Below are positions 8,108 to 15,655 of a stretch of DNA of 64,000 nt, piece after piece (position 1 is the first letter of the stretch; each line of letters starts with the position of its first letter). The position numbers were made by a program, and so were the translations under genes. The stretch is taken from positions 124,001 through 188,000 of the forward strand of contig JAHBYW010000008.1 in the NCBI GenBank assembly GCA_019635755.1, in the 5' to 3' direction. The notes below the pieces were generated by a model. The model searched no databases and was not told the DNA's origin. It saw only the letters and a list, made by a program, of their open reading frames with translations. This DNA comes from Rhizobiaceae bacterium. GTDB taxonomy: Bacteria > Pseudomonadota > Alphaproteobacteria > Rhizobiales > Rhizobiaceae.

Positions 8108-9151
8108 ATGACGATGACTTCAGACCGAGGCGCGGTTTCGATCGAATTCGCGGATGCGCCCGATGCCGGCGAGATGCGCGAAGTCGCCGACGGCGTCTTC
8201 TGGTTGCGCTTGCCGCTCCCCTACGAGCCCGGCCATGTGAACGCCTATCTGTTGCGGGACGGTGATGGATGGACGGCTGTCGACGCCGGTCTTTTTGACG
8301 AAGCGACCTGTGCGATCTGGCGGCGCGTGCAACGGCGACTGGGCGGGCAGGGCATCACAACGGTGCTGGCGACGCACTGGCATCCCGACCATCTCGGCGC
8401 TGCCGGCTGGATTTGCGAGACCTTCGCGGCGACGCTTGCGACGAGCGAAAGCGAGTATCTCAAGGGTCTCGTCGTCCAGTTCATGCCGAAGGAGGAGGGC
8501 GACGCGCTTGAGCGCGGTTTCTTCCTTTCCCACGGCCTCGCGCCGGACGAGACCGAATTGTGGGTCGCCAACGGCCGTCGCTTCATGCACGACACCTATC
8601 GGCTGCCGCCGACCTTCAAGAAGCTCACGGCTGGCCAGACGCTGGCGATCGGCGGCCACGACCTTGGGATTTTCGTGGCCGGCGGCCACTCGCCCGAGGA
8701 AGTCATGCTGCACGATGCCGGGCGGGGTCTCTTCTTCTGTGCCGATCAAGTGGGGCCGCGCATTGCGCCGACCATGGCGGTCCAGCCGTCCGATCCGTTC
8801 GGCGACCCGCTTCGGCATTTCCTGGTTGGCCTGGATACGATCGCCGCGGCGTGCGCGCCGGATGATCTCCTGCTGCCCGGACACGAGGGGCCTTTCCGGG
8901 GTTTCCACGCGCGCGCCGACGAGTTGCGGGCCTTCTATGCGCAGCGCTGCGATAAGGTTTTTGCAGCCTGCCGCGAGGGGCCTAAGACAGCGAATGAATT
9001 GCTCGCATCGCTTTTCCGCCGCCGACCGGGTCCGATCTGGATCGGTTTTCTGATCGGCGAAGCGCTTGCCTATGCCAACAATCTGGTCGCCCGCGGTCTT
9101 CTGGAACGCGAGGTCGACAAAGGCATCGTGCGGTTTTCTAGCCGGCCATGA
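8108..9151 (+). CDS. metallo-beta-lactamase fold hydrolase
   Basis: About 347 residues from ATG 8108 (ATG 8114 and ATG 8072 are also possible). After EVADGVFWLRLPLPYEPGHVNAYLL comes the metal-binding motif THWHPDHLG (HxHxDH), then further His/Asp ligands in GGHSPEE, CADQV and LPGHEGP. The C-terminal 80 residues look like the winged-helix extension seen in LACTB2-like and flavonoid/thioester hydrolases. It probably hydrolyses a thioester or lactone in the island's pathway. Its last codons overlap the end of the convergent SDR gene. Confidence 0.85.
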   Translation: MTMTSDRGAVSIEFADAPDAGEMREVADGVFWLRLPLPYEPGHVNAYLLRDGDGWTAVDAGLFDEATCAIWRRVQRRLGGQGITTVLATHWHPDHLGAAGWICETFAATLATSESEYLKGLVVQFMPKEEGDALERGFFLSHGLAPDETELWVANGRRFMHDTYRLPPTFKKLTAGQTLAIGGHDLGIFVAGGHSPEEVMLHDAGRGLFFCADQVGPRIAPTMAVQPSDPFGDPLRHFLVGLDTIAAACAPDDLLLPGHEGPFRGFHARADELRAFYAQRCDKVFAACREGPKTANELLASLFRRRPGPIWIGFLIGEALAYANNLVARGLLEREVDKGIVRFSSRP

Positions 9152-9884
9152 CGCCGCCGTCGGCCAGATAGCAGCCACCGGTCAGGTAGGCGGCCTCGTC
9201 GCTCGCCAGATAGGCGATCAGGCCGGCGATTTCGTCCGGCCTGGCGTATCGCCCGAGCGGCACGCCGCCGGCGATCCTCGCTTGCGCCGAACCGGGATCA
9301 GTCGGATCGAAACCCGCTTCGATGGCGCGCATCATGCGCGTCTCGACCGGCGAGGGGCAGACCGCGTTGACGCGGATGGCATCGGTTGCGAGTTCGAGCG
9401 CGGCCGTCTTCACCAGTCCGACCACGGCATGCTTGCTTGCCGCATACGCGCCGAGACCGCGGCTGCCGCGCAGGCCGCCCGTCGAGGCCAGCGCCACGAT
9501 CGACCCGCCCCCACCGCTGCGCATGTGTGGAATCGCATGCTTGATGCAGAGGAAGACGCCGCGCGCGTTGACGCCCATGACGCGGTCGAAGATCGTGACT
9601 TCGGTCGTCTCCAGCGTGGAGATGTTCGATTCGATGCCGGCGCTGAGGACGGCGATGTCGATGCGGCCGAAGTGGGTGGCAACCCGGTCGATCGCGTCCC
9701 GCACGTCCCCCTCGTCGCCGACGTCGCATCGCAGCCTCAGCGACGAGGGCGGTGCCTCGGCCGGTTCGGCGAGGTCGAGCAGGGCGACGGACGCCCCTTC
9801 GTCCGAGAGCCTTTGCGCCGTCGCGAGGCCGATGCCGTTTGCCCCGCCGGTGACGATCGCGACCTTGCCGGAATGCCGGGCCAT
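9138..9884 (-). CDS. short-chain dehydrogenase/reductase
   Basis: A 248-residue classical SDR. The cofactor loop TGGANGIG is near residues 13-20, the NNAG equivalent reads LSAGIES, the catalytic Ser is in VALASTGG and the YxxxK motif is YAASKH. DLAEPAE at the end of beta 2 suggests NAD(H) rather than NADP(H). It lies just downstream of the amidohydrolase gene on the same strand (6 nt gap), so the two are co-transcribed. It probably oxidises a hydroxyacyl or cyclic alcohol intermediate. Confidence 0.88.
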   Translation of the reverse strand: MARHSGKVAIVTGGANGIGLATAQRLSDEGASVALLDLAEPAEAPPSSLRLRCDVGDEGDVRDAIDRVATHFGRIDIAVLSAGIESNISTLETTEVTIFDRVMGVNARGVFLCIKHAIPHMRSGGGGSIVALASTGGLRGSRGLGAYAASKHAVVGLVKTAALELATDAIRVNAVCPSPVETRMMRAIEAGFDPTDPGSAQARIAGGVPLGRYARPDEIAGLIAYLASDEAAYLTGGCYLADGGVMAG

Positions 9885-9890
9885 CGCCGT

Positions 9891-10922
9891 TCAGAGCCGA
9901 TAGATGCGCCGGGCGGTGCCGCGGAACAGCGCCTCCTTCTCGGCGGCCGAGGCGCCGACCGCCAGTCGCTTGAAGGCGTTCCACAGTGCGGCATAGGAGT
10001 ACATCGCCTTATCCACCGGGAAGTTGCTCTCGAACATGCAGCGGTCCGCACCAAACAGGTCGATGCAGGTCTCGACTTGCGGGCGCCAGGCTTCGGCGAG
10101 TTCCGCCGAACCGGGAGGCGACGGCTGCTCGTTCCAGGTCGGCCCGCAAATGATCATGCCGAGGCCGCCGATCTTCACGACCACGTTCGGACAGCGTGCC
10201 AGCTCGGCCATGTCGGCGCGCCAGGCGCTCAGCGTGTCCTGCTCACAGCCACGATAGGGACCGACGCCGATGACGCAGCCGAGGTGATCGAGCACGATCG
10301 GCAGGTCCGGTACCGCGCGCGCTGCTGCCGCCAGTTCGGGTATCTGCTGATGGTAGAGCATCGCGTCGTAGGAGAGCCCGAGCCGGGCGGCGGTCGCCAG
10401 GCCCTCCCGGTATTTCGGGTCGGCCAGCATCCCGGCCGGCGCTGGCCGCAGCACGATGCCATGCGGAAAGTTCGAGTCGCGGGAGACGCTGTGGCGCACC
10501 CCTCGGAACCGACCGCCGGCCGACTGAACATGCGCTTCGATGACGCGTTCGACGCTGCCGCCCAGCATCAGGTCGGCGAAGCCGACGATACCGGCGGCAA
10601 CGTCCGTCGCCAGACCGCTTCTCGCCGCCGTCTCCGCCATCGCGGCGACCTTCTCCGTCTCGCCGACCGGTTTCAGTTCGTCCGGGCCGGCGGTACGGTA
10701 GCCATAGTGCGCCTGCACGAAAACCGTTGCCTCGATGCGGTGTCCGCTGCCGAGGTCGTCGGCGAATTCGTCGAGAAGATAGTGGTTGCCCTCCTGGGTC
10801 CAGAGATGATGGTGGGGATCGACGATCGGCAGGTCGGGCTCGATGATCTCCTCGCTGACCTGGGCCAGCCAGGCCGCGCGCGGCGACGGGTATCGATAGC
10901 GTCCGGTGATGTCGAGGCTCAT
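9891..10922 (-). CDS. amidohydrolase 2 family protein (PDC-hydrolase-like)
   Basis: A 343-residue TIM-barrel metal hydrolase. The start at 10922 (MSLDITGRYRYPSP) is chosen; the open frame extending to 11126 would run through operator 3. The metal-binding HxH is in IVDPHHHLWTQEGNHYLLDE, which with later DHLG and NFPVDK segments matches the 2-pyrone-4,6-dicarboxylate hydrolase/fucono-lactonase branch. These enzymes open lactones. It is first in a two-gene minus-strand unit with the SDR, and operator 3 lies 21 bp upstream. Confidence 0.85.
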   Translation of the reverse strand: MSLDITGRYRYPSPRAAWLAQVSEEIIEPDLPIVDPHHHLWTQEGNHYLLDEFADDLGSGHRIEATVFVQAHYGYRTAGPDELKPVGETEKVAAMAETAARSGLATDVAAGIVGFADLMLGGSVERVIEAHVQSAGGRFRGVRHSVSRDSNFPHGIVLRPAPAGMLADPKYREGLATAARLGLSYDAMLYHQQIPELAAAARAVPDLPIVLDHLGCVIGVGPYRGCEQDTLSAWRADMAELARCPNVVVKIGGLGMIICGPTWNEQPSPPGSAELAEAWRPQVETCIDLFGADRCMFESNFPVDKAMYSYAALWNAFKRLAVGASAAEKEALFRGTARRIYRL

Positions 10923-10942
10923 GCTGGTTTCCAATCCATAGA

Positions 10943-10955
10943 CGAAGCTATTTCG
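10943..10955. promoter_or_regulatory. island operator 3, CGAA-N5-TTCG dyad
   Basis: CGAAGCTATTTCG lies 21 bp upstream of the amidohydrolase start. On the minus strand it is preceded by AATAAG, a possible -10 in the same arrangement seen at operators 1, 4 and 5. Confidence 0.6.
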
Positions 10956-11189
10956 GCTTATTCCGTGAGGCAAGCGGCCGCTCGCCCCGGTCGGTTCGTC
11001 CGACGCCTCTTGCTGGAAATGAATATCTGATCCGGTGCCTCGACGAGCATCGCGCCGGCGGCCATCAGGTGCGGTCCGCGACCTTCGTTCAGCTGCGATT
11101 GCCATCGGACGGACGGTGCCGGGCATCTTCGTCCAGGTCGCCGCGGAGGCGACCAGCTCAGGAAATTGCTGGCGTCGTCGACCATAAAT

Positions 11190-11202
11190 CGAATATAGTT
11201 CG
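11190..11202. promoter_or_regulatory. island operator 4, CGAA-N5-TTCG dyad
   Basis: CGAATATAGTTCG lies 24 bp upstream of the ligase start and follows CATAAAT, a possible -10. The block is almost the same as at operator 1 (CATAAAATA then the dyad). Confidence 0.65.
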
Positions 11203-11226
11203 GTTCTTGCGAACGGAGGGGTCGTG

Positions 11227-12822
11227 ATGTTGCGGAAGAGCCGCGACCTTGTATTCCACTACATTCTCGAACGTCGCGCCATCGAGACGCCCGACAAGCC
11301 ATTCCTGGTGATGCGCAACCGAGCTCTTTCCTATTCGGAAGCGAACGCGGCCATCAACCGCCTGTCGGTCGGCTTCGCCGCCGAGGGCGTGGTCAAGGGT
11401 GACCGCGTGCTGGTCATGATGCCAAGCGGCATCGACCACATTCTGGTCTGGCAGGCTCTCTGCAAACTCGGCGCGCTGATGGTGCCGGTCAACGACGCGT
11501 ATCAGGGCCGCATGCTTGCCAATCAGGTCGCCGACGCCGATGCGCGCATGGCGGTGATCGCGTCGCGCTTCCTCGACCGCTGGCGCGATCCGGTCGCGGG
11601 CGTTCGTGTGCCAGAGACGGTCGCCGTCTATGGCGGCGCGGGAGGCGAGGCGCCGGTCGGCGCGGCGGTGCTGATCGACTTCGCGGACCTGGCACGCGGA
11701 GACGGTTCGAACCCGCCGCCTGCGGTGGACTATGTCGACCCTGCGGCCATCCTCTACACATCGGGAACGACCGGGCCGTCCAAGGGCGTGCTCTATGGCC
11801 ATGCACATGCTCACGCGACCGCTGCGCCGCTGGCTGCCCATCTCGGCCCCGACGACGTCTTCTACATGTTCCTGCCGATGTTCCACACCGGCCTGCCGCA
11901 TGCCTTCGGCACGGTGCTTATCTCGGGCGGCACGCTGGCGATCCGCGAAAAATTCTCGACGTCGGAATTCTGGAACGATGTCCGCCATTTCGGCGCGACC
12001 TCTACGCTGCTGATCTCGACGATGCCGGCATACCTGACGTCGGCCGCTCCCGATCCGCGCGACCGCGACAACGGCCTGCGAACCATATTCATGACGCCGC
12101 TCCTGAAGGACATCGACGCCTTCAAGGAGCGGTTTGGCTGCCGGCGCGTCATCAGCCTCTTCAACATGACGGAAGCCTCAACGCCGCTGATCACCGGCGT
12201 CGACCTGGTCGACGCGCAGTCGTGCGGGCGGCCGCGTCCGGGCATCTCCGCGCGCATCGTCGACGCCTACGACGAGGAGGTGGCGCCGGGCGTGACCGGC
12301 GAACTCGTGCTGCGCTCCGACGATCCCTGGCAGTTCAACCTCGGTTACTGGCGCAATCCCGAGAAGACCGCCGAGGCCTGGCGCAATCAGTGGCTCCATA
12401 CGGGGGACCTGGTCATGCGGGACGCCGCCGGCAATTTCTACTTCAAGGACCGGCTGAAGGATGCGATCCGGCGGCGCGGCGAAAACATCTCCTCCTTCGA
12501 ACTCGAAAGCGAGGTGAAGGCACATCCGGCCGTCGCCGAGTGCGCCGCAGTCGCCGTCCCGTCGCCGATGGGCGAGGACGAGGTCAAGGTTGTCGTCTCG
12601 CTGTTTCCCGGCGCGACACTCGACGCGCAAGCGCTGATCGATTTTCTCGTCCCACGCCTGCCGGCCTATATGGTGCCGCGCTATGTCGAGTTCCGCGACG
12701 AGCTTCCCAAGACGCCGACCGGCAAGATCCAGAAGATGTCGCTGCGTGCGGACGGCATCGCCGTCGCCTGGGACCGCGAGGCAGCGGCCGCGCCGCGCGG
12801 AGAGGGCCTCGGCCCGACCTGA
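11227..12822 (+). CDS. AMP-forming acyl-CoA ligase
   Basis: A 531-residue ANL-superfamily ligase that activates a carboxylic acid with ATP and CoA. The AMP-binding loop is YTSGTTGPSKGV, the A5-type motif is NMTEASTP, the hinge region is KDRLKDAIRRRGENISS and the catalytic C-terminal Lys is in PTGKIQK. It resembles crotonobetaine/carnitine-CoA ligases and is a close paralogue of the minus-strand ligase at 26621-28234 (which has NMTETSTPLLTG). ATG 11227 is preferred to GTG 11224 because of GGAGGG at 11215-11220. The cupin gene follows 26 bp later. Confidence 0.92.
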   Translation: MLRKSRDLVFHYILERRAIETPDKPFLVMRNRALSYSEANAAINRLSVGFAAEGVVKGDRVLVMMPSGIDHILVWQALCKLGALMVPVNDAYQGRMLANQVADADARMAVIASRFLDRWRDPVAGVRVPETVAVYGGAGGEAPVGAAVLIDFADLARGDGSNPPPAVDYVDPAAILYTSGTTGPSKGVLYGHAHAHATAAPLAAHLGPDDVFYMFLPMFHTGLPHAFGTVLISGGTLAIREKFSTSEFWNDVRHFGATSTLLISTMPAYLTSAAPDPRDRDNGLRTIFMTPLLKDIDAFKERFGCRRVISLFNMTEASTPLITGVDLVDAQSCGRPRPGISARIVDAYDEEVAPGVTGELVLRSDDPWQFNLGYWRNPEKTAEAWRNQWLHTGDLVMRDAAGNFYFKDRLKDAIRRRGENISSFELESEVKAHPAVAECAAVAVPSPMGEDEVKVVVSLFPGATLDAQALIDFLVPRLPAYMVPRYVEFRDELPKTPTGKIQKMSLRADGIAVAWDREAAAAPRGEGLGPT

Positions 12823-12848
12823 TCCGACAACCAGACGAAGGCAGCGCC

Positions 12849-13340
12849 ATGACCGTCACACCCAGGAACCCCTATGCACTGAAGGAAGTCTTCCTCGCCG
12901 ACGCCCTCGCGGATGACGAGCGCCTGTGGGTGAAGTCGGCGGACGACGTTGCGTTCCGTCCGCTCTTCCTGTCGGCCTCGCAAGGCTACTGGATGACAAT
13001 CGCGCGCATCCGCCGTTCGGGCGTGGTGTCGCGCCACAGCCATCCGCAGCCGGTGCATGGCTATACGATCAAGGGACGCTGGCGCTATCTGGAGCACGAC
13101 TGGGTTGCGGAAGCGGGCAGCTACATCTTCGAGCCGCCGGGCGACACCCACACGCTGGTCGTCGACGCCGAGGGCGGCGAGATGATGACGCTGTTCCAGG
13201 TGCACGGATCGATGATCTACGTCGACGCTGCCGGTGCAGTCACCGGATATGACGACGTGTTCACCCGCATCGAGCAGTGCCGCCGCCACTTCGAGGCAGT
13301 CGGCCTCGGCGCTTCCTATGTCGAGCGCTTCATCCGCTGA
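12849..13340 (+). CDS. cupin protein, dihydroxyacetophenone-dioxygenase-like
   Basis: A 163-residue single-domain cupin starting at ATG 12849. Conserved metal ligands are visible as H63 and H65 (RHSHPQPVH) and H101 (PPGDTHT), with the characteristic GYTIKGRWRYLEHDW strand. The layout matches 2,4'-dihydroxyacetophenone dioxygenase and acetylacetone-cleaving cupins, which use iron to split a C-C bond next to a carbonyl. In this island it could cleave an aryl or alkyl ketone to an acid that the adjoining ligase then activates. The family assignment is good; the substrate is inferred. Confidence 0.75.
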   Translation: MTVTPRNPYALKEVFLADALADDERLWVKSADDVAFRPLFLSASQGYWMTIARIRRSGVVSRHSHPQPVHGYTIKGRWRYLEHDWVAEAGSYIFEPPGDTHTLVVDAEGGEMMTLFQVHGSMIYVDAAGAVTGYDDVFTRIEQCRRHFEAVGLGASYVERFIR

Positions 13341-13418
13341 CCAGTCGGCTCCTGTATCCCCGCACCGTGCCGCGTTGCGATCGCCCCCGCGCATATGTGC
13401 AGACAGTCTAAAACGCGA

Positions 13419-13447
13419 TTGACAGCGGTTTGTGCGCTCGCTAAAGA
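13419..13447 (+). promoter_or_regulatory. sigma70-like promoter of the long catabolic operon
   Basis: TTGACA (13419-13424) and TAAAGA (13442-13447) are separated by exactly 17 bp. The -10 is weak, but it abuts operator 5, the same layout as at the first liv promoter. Confidence 0.55.
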
Positions 13448-13460
13448 CGAAAATTATTCG
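13448..13460. promoter_or_regulatory. island operator 5, CGAA-N5-TTCG dyad
   Basis: CGAAAATTATTCG directly follows the putative -10 and lies 50 bp upstream of the second binding-protein gene. A regulator here would control the longest plus-strand gene run in the window (13511-26607). Confidence 0.65.
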
Positions 13461-13510
13461 GGTAATGTCCAGCTCAGCCGCTGATGCCCGACACAGGGAG
13501 GATGGTTAGA

Positions 13511-14701
13511 ATGTCGAAGCACTTCATGTATCGGCTGGCCGGAGCGGCCGTTCTGGCTGCCAGCGTCAGCATCGCCTCGCTCGCCGTGGCCCAGGATGCG
13601 CCCGGCGTGAGCAAGGACGAGATCAAGCTCGGCGCCTGGTCGGCGCTGACCGGTCAGTTCGCCGTATATGGTGTGCCCGGCGTCGCCGGCCAGACGGCAT
13701 ATTACGGCTCGCTGAACGAGGCGGGCGGCATCAACGGCCGCAAGATCACGGTCATCACCGAGGACCACGCCTACAATCCGCAGCAGGCGGTGGCGGCGGC
13801 CCGCAAGCTGGTCGACAGCGACCAGGTGCTGGCGATCCAGGGTTCCTACGCAACCGGCCCGAGCGCGGCGACCTTCCCGTATCTCGAGGAGCAGGGCGTG
13901 CCCTACATCATGCCGTATGGCGGCGCACTCGACTGGTACGAGCCCGTCCGTCCGCTCATCGTCGGCGCCCAGACCCTGCTCGACTATCAGGCTCGTGCGC
14001 TCGGCCGCTGGGCCGGCAAGGACGGGTTCAAGAACGTGTTGGTCGTGCATGCTGCGGTCGCCGCCTTCGAGAAGGTGGCGAGCAACGTGGAGCCGGGCGT
14101 TCGCTCGGCCTCGCAGGACGCGAAGGTCGAGATGATGCCGGTCAAGCTCGGCACGACCGACTATGCGCCAATCGCACTCGAGATTGCCGGCAAGAAGCCG
14201 GACGCCATCGTTTTCATCGGCACGATCATCGAACTTTCCGCGATGGCCAAGGAACTGAAGCAGCAGAACGTCCAGACCCAGCTCTTCACCTATGGCGGCA
14301 ACGTCACCAACGATCTGATCAACCTCGGCGGCGAGGCCGTGGAAGGGTTGCGCAGCGTGTCGCTGTCCTACACGATCGACTCCGACCAGCCGGCGGTGCA
14401 GGAATATCGCGATGCGCTGGCCAAGTTCGCGCCCAACGAGAAGCCCGACTACGGTTCGCTGCTGACCTACGGCCTCGCCAAGATCGCGGCCGAGGGCATC
14501 CGGCTTGCCGACGAGCCGCTGACCCGCGAGAGCCTGGTGAAGGGCTTCGAGAAGCTGAAGGACTATGACAGCGGAATTCTCGGCAAGGTGACGATCACGC
14601 CCGAAAACCACCTCGGAACCACCCAGGTGCTGCGCGTGGAGATCAAGGACGGCAAGTGGTCCCAGATCGGAGAGTTCATCGACTCACTCGGCGAATGGTA
14701 G
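13511..14701 (+). CDS. periplasmic substrate-binding protein of Liv-type importer 2
   Basis: A 396-residue type I binding protein. ATG 13511 gives a signal peptide with hydrophobic core AGAAVLAASVSIASLAVA and a likely cut before QDAPG; AGGGAGG lies upstream. The mature protein has the family start IKLGAWSALTGQFAVYG and ligand-loop regions such as YNPQQAVAAARKLVDSDQVLAIQG. It heads the long operon, with its own permease and ATPase genes behind it and a strong hairpin at 14729-14757 after its stop. It is only distantly similar to the first binding protein, so the two importers may take different ligands. Confidence 0.9.
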   Translation: MSKHFMYRLAGAAVLAASVSIASLAVAQDAPGVSKDEIKLGAWSALTGQFAVYGVPGVAGQTAYYGSLNEAGGINGRKITVITEDHAYNPQQAVAAARKLVDSDQVLAIQGSYATGPSAATFPYLEEQGVPYIMPYGGALDWYEPVRPLIVGAQTLLDYQARALGRWAGKDGFKNVLVVHAAVAAFEKVASNVEPGVRSASQDAKVEMMPVKLGTTDYAPIALEIAGKKPDAIVFIGTIIELSAMAKELKQQNVQTQLFTYGGNVTNDLINLGGEAVEGLRSVSLSYTIDSDQPAVQEYRDALAKFAPNEKPDYGSLLTYGLAKIAAEGIRLADEPLTRESLVKGFEKLKDYDSGILGKVTITPENHLGTTQVLRVEIKDGKWSQIGEFIDSLGEW

Positions 14702-14728
14702 TCCTCCCAAGACACTGAACCATCGCTG

Positions 14729-14757
14729 CCTGCGGCTCCCGTCACGGGGGCCGCAGG
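14729..14757 (+). terminator. intercistronic hairpin after the second binding-protein gene
   Basis: The arms 14729-14741 and 14745-14757 pair over 13 bp (one T-G wobble) around a TCA loop. No T-run follows. Like the hairpin at 5748-5779, it would protect the binding-protein mRNA or reduce downstream transcription. Confidence 0.6.
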
Positions 14758-14779
14758 TCAACGCACGGGAGATGTGCCG

Positions 14780-15655
14780 ATGCACGACCTTCTTCCAGTC
14801 ATTGCCGCAGGCATCGTAAGCGGTTCCGCCTACGCTCTGCTTGCCCTCGGCATTGTGATCATCTTCCGTTCGACGGACACCGTGAACTTCGCGATCGGCG
14901 ACACGGCGACGCTCGGCGTCTTCGTATCTGTGACGGCGATGCAGGCCGGCGCGCCTGTCGCGGTGGCGCTGCTGATCGCCATCACCTTCGCCGGGTTTTT
15001 CGGCGTCGCCACGGAGCGCCTCCTCGTGCGTCCGCTCGGACCTGGCCACAAGAGCCTCTTCATCGCGCTGGTCGTCACGATCGGCCTCGGTCTCCTGATC
15101 CACGCCGCGATCGGGGCCATCTGGGGACACCGGCCGATCACCATAGCGCCGATGGTGCCCGGCACAGTCAGCGTCTTCGGCGTTGCGCTCACCTGGAACA
15201 AGGTCATCGCGACCGCGATCGCCATCGTCGCCATGGTGTTCGTCGCCTGGTTCTTCCGTTTCACGACGGTCGGCGTCGCGATGCGGGCCAGCGCCGAGGA
15301 CCATTTCGCGGCGCGCGTCGTCGGCATCAATCCGGGCCGCATCGCCGCCTTCGCCTGGGCACTGGGCTGCGGATTGGCGGCCATCGCCGCGTTCTTCCTG
15401 GCGATGGAGACATCTGCCAACGCCAACCTCACCATATCGGCGCTGTTCCGTGCCTTTGCCGGTGTCTTCCTCGGCGGCCTCACGAGCATGCCCGGGGCGG
15501 CCGTGGGTGGCTTCGCCATCGGCATTCTGGACAACATCGCCGGCCGCTATCTTTCGGCGAACTATCGCGACACCATCGTCTTCGCGGTGATCGTCGCGGT
15601 GCTTTTCATCAAGCCGGCGGGCTTCCTCGGCGCGGGCCGCAAGGAGCGCGTATGA
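14780..15655 (+). CDS. livH: branched-chain-type ABC transporter permease LivH, importer 2
   Basis: A 291-residue LivH-family permease starting at ATG 14780 after CGGGAGA. It shows the family opening AAGIVSGSAYALLALGIVII, then NFAIGDTATLGVF, and the coupling loop TTVGVAMRASAEDHFAARVVGIN. About eight membrane segments are visible. The ATG of the next gene overlaps its stop by 4 nt. It partners the LivM part of the fusion protein that follows. Confidence 0.92.
   Translation: MHDLLPVIAAGIVSGSAYALLALGIVIIFRSTDTVNFAIGDTATLGVFVSVTAMQAGAPVAVALLIAITFAGFFGVATERLLVRPLGPGHKSLFIALVVTIGLGLLIHAAIGAIWGHRPITIAPMVPGTVSVFGVALTWNKVIATAIAIVAMVFVAWFFRFTTVGVAMRASAEDHFAARVVGINPGRIAAFAWALGCGLAAIAAFFLAMETSANANLTISALFRAFAGVFLGGLTSMPGAAVGGFAIGILDNIAGRYLSANYRDTIVFAVIVAVLFIKPAGFLGAGRKERV

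Larger units (their letters stand above)
10923..11226. other. divergent intergenic region, 304 bp
   Basis: This gap separates the minus-strand amidohydrolase/SDR unit from the plus-strand ligase/cupin unit. It holds operators 3 and 4 near its two ends, about 235 bp apart, and no convincing gene. Two sites at this spacing could allow looping, which is inference. Confidence 0.7.
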
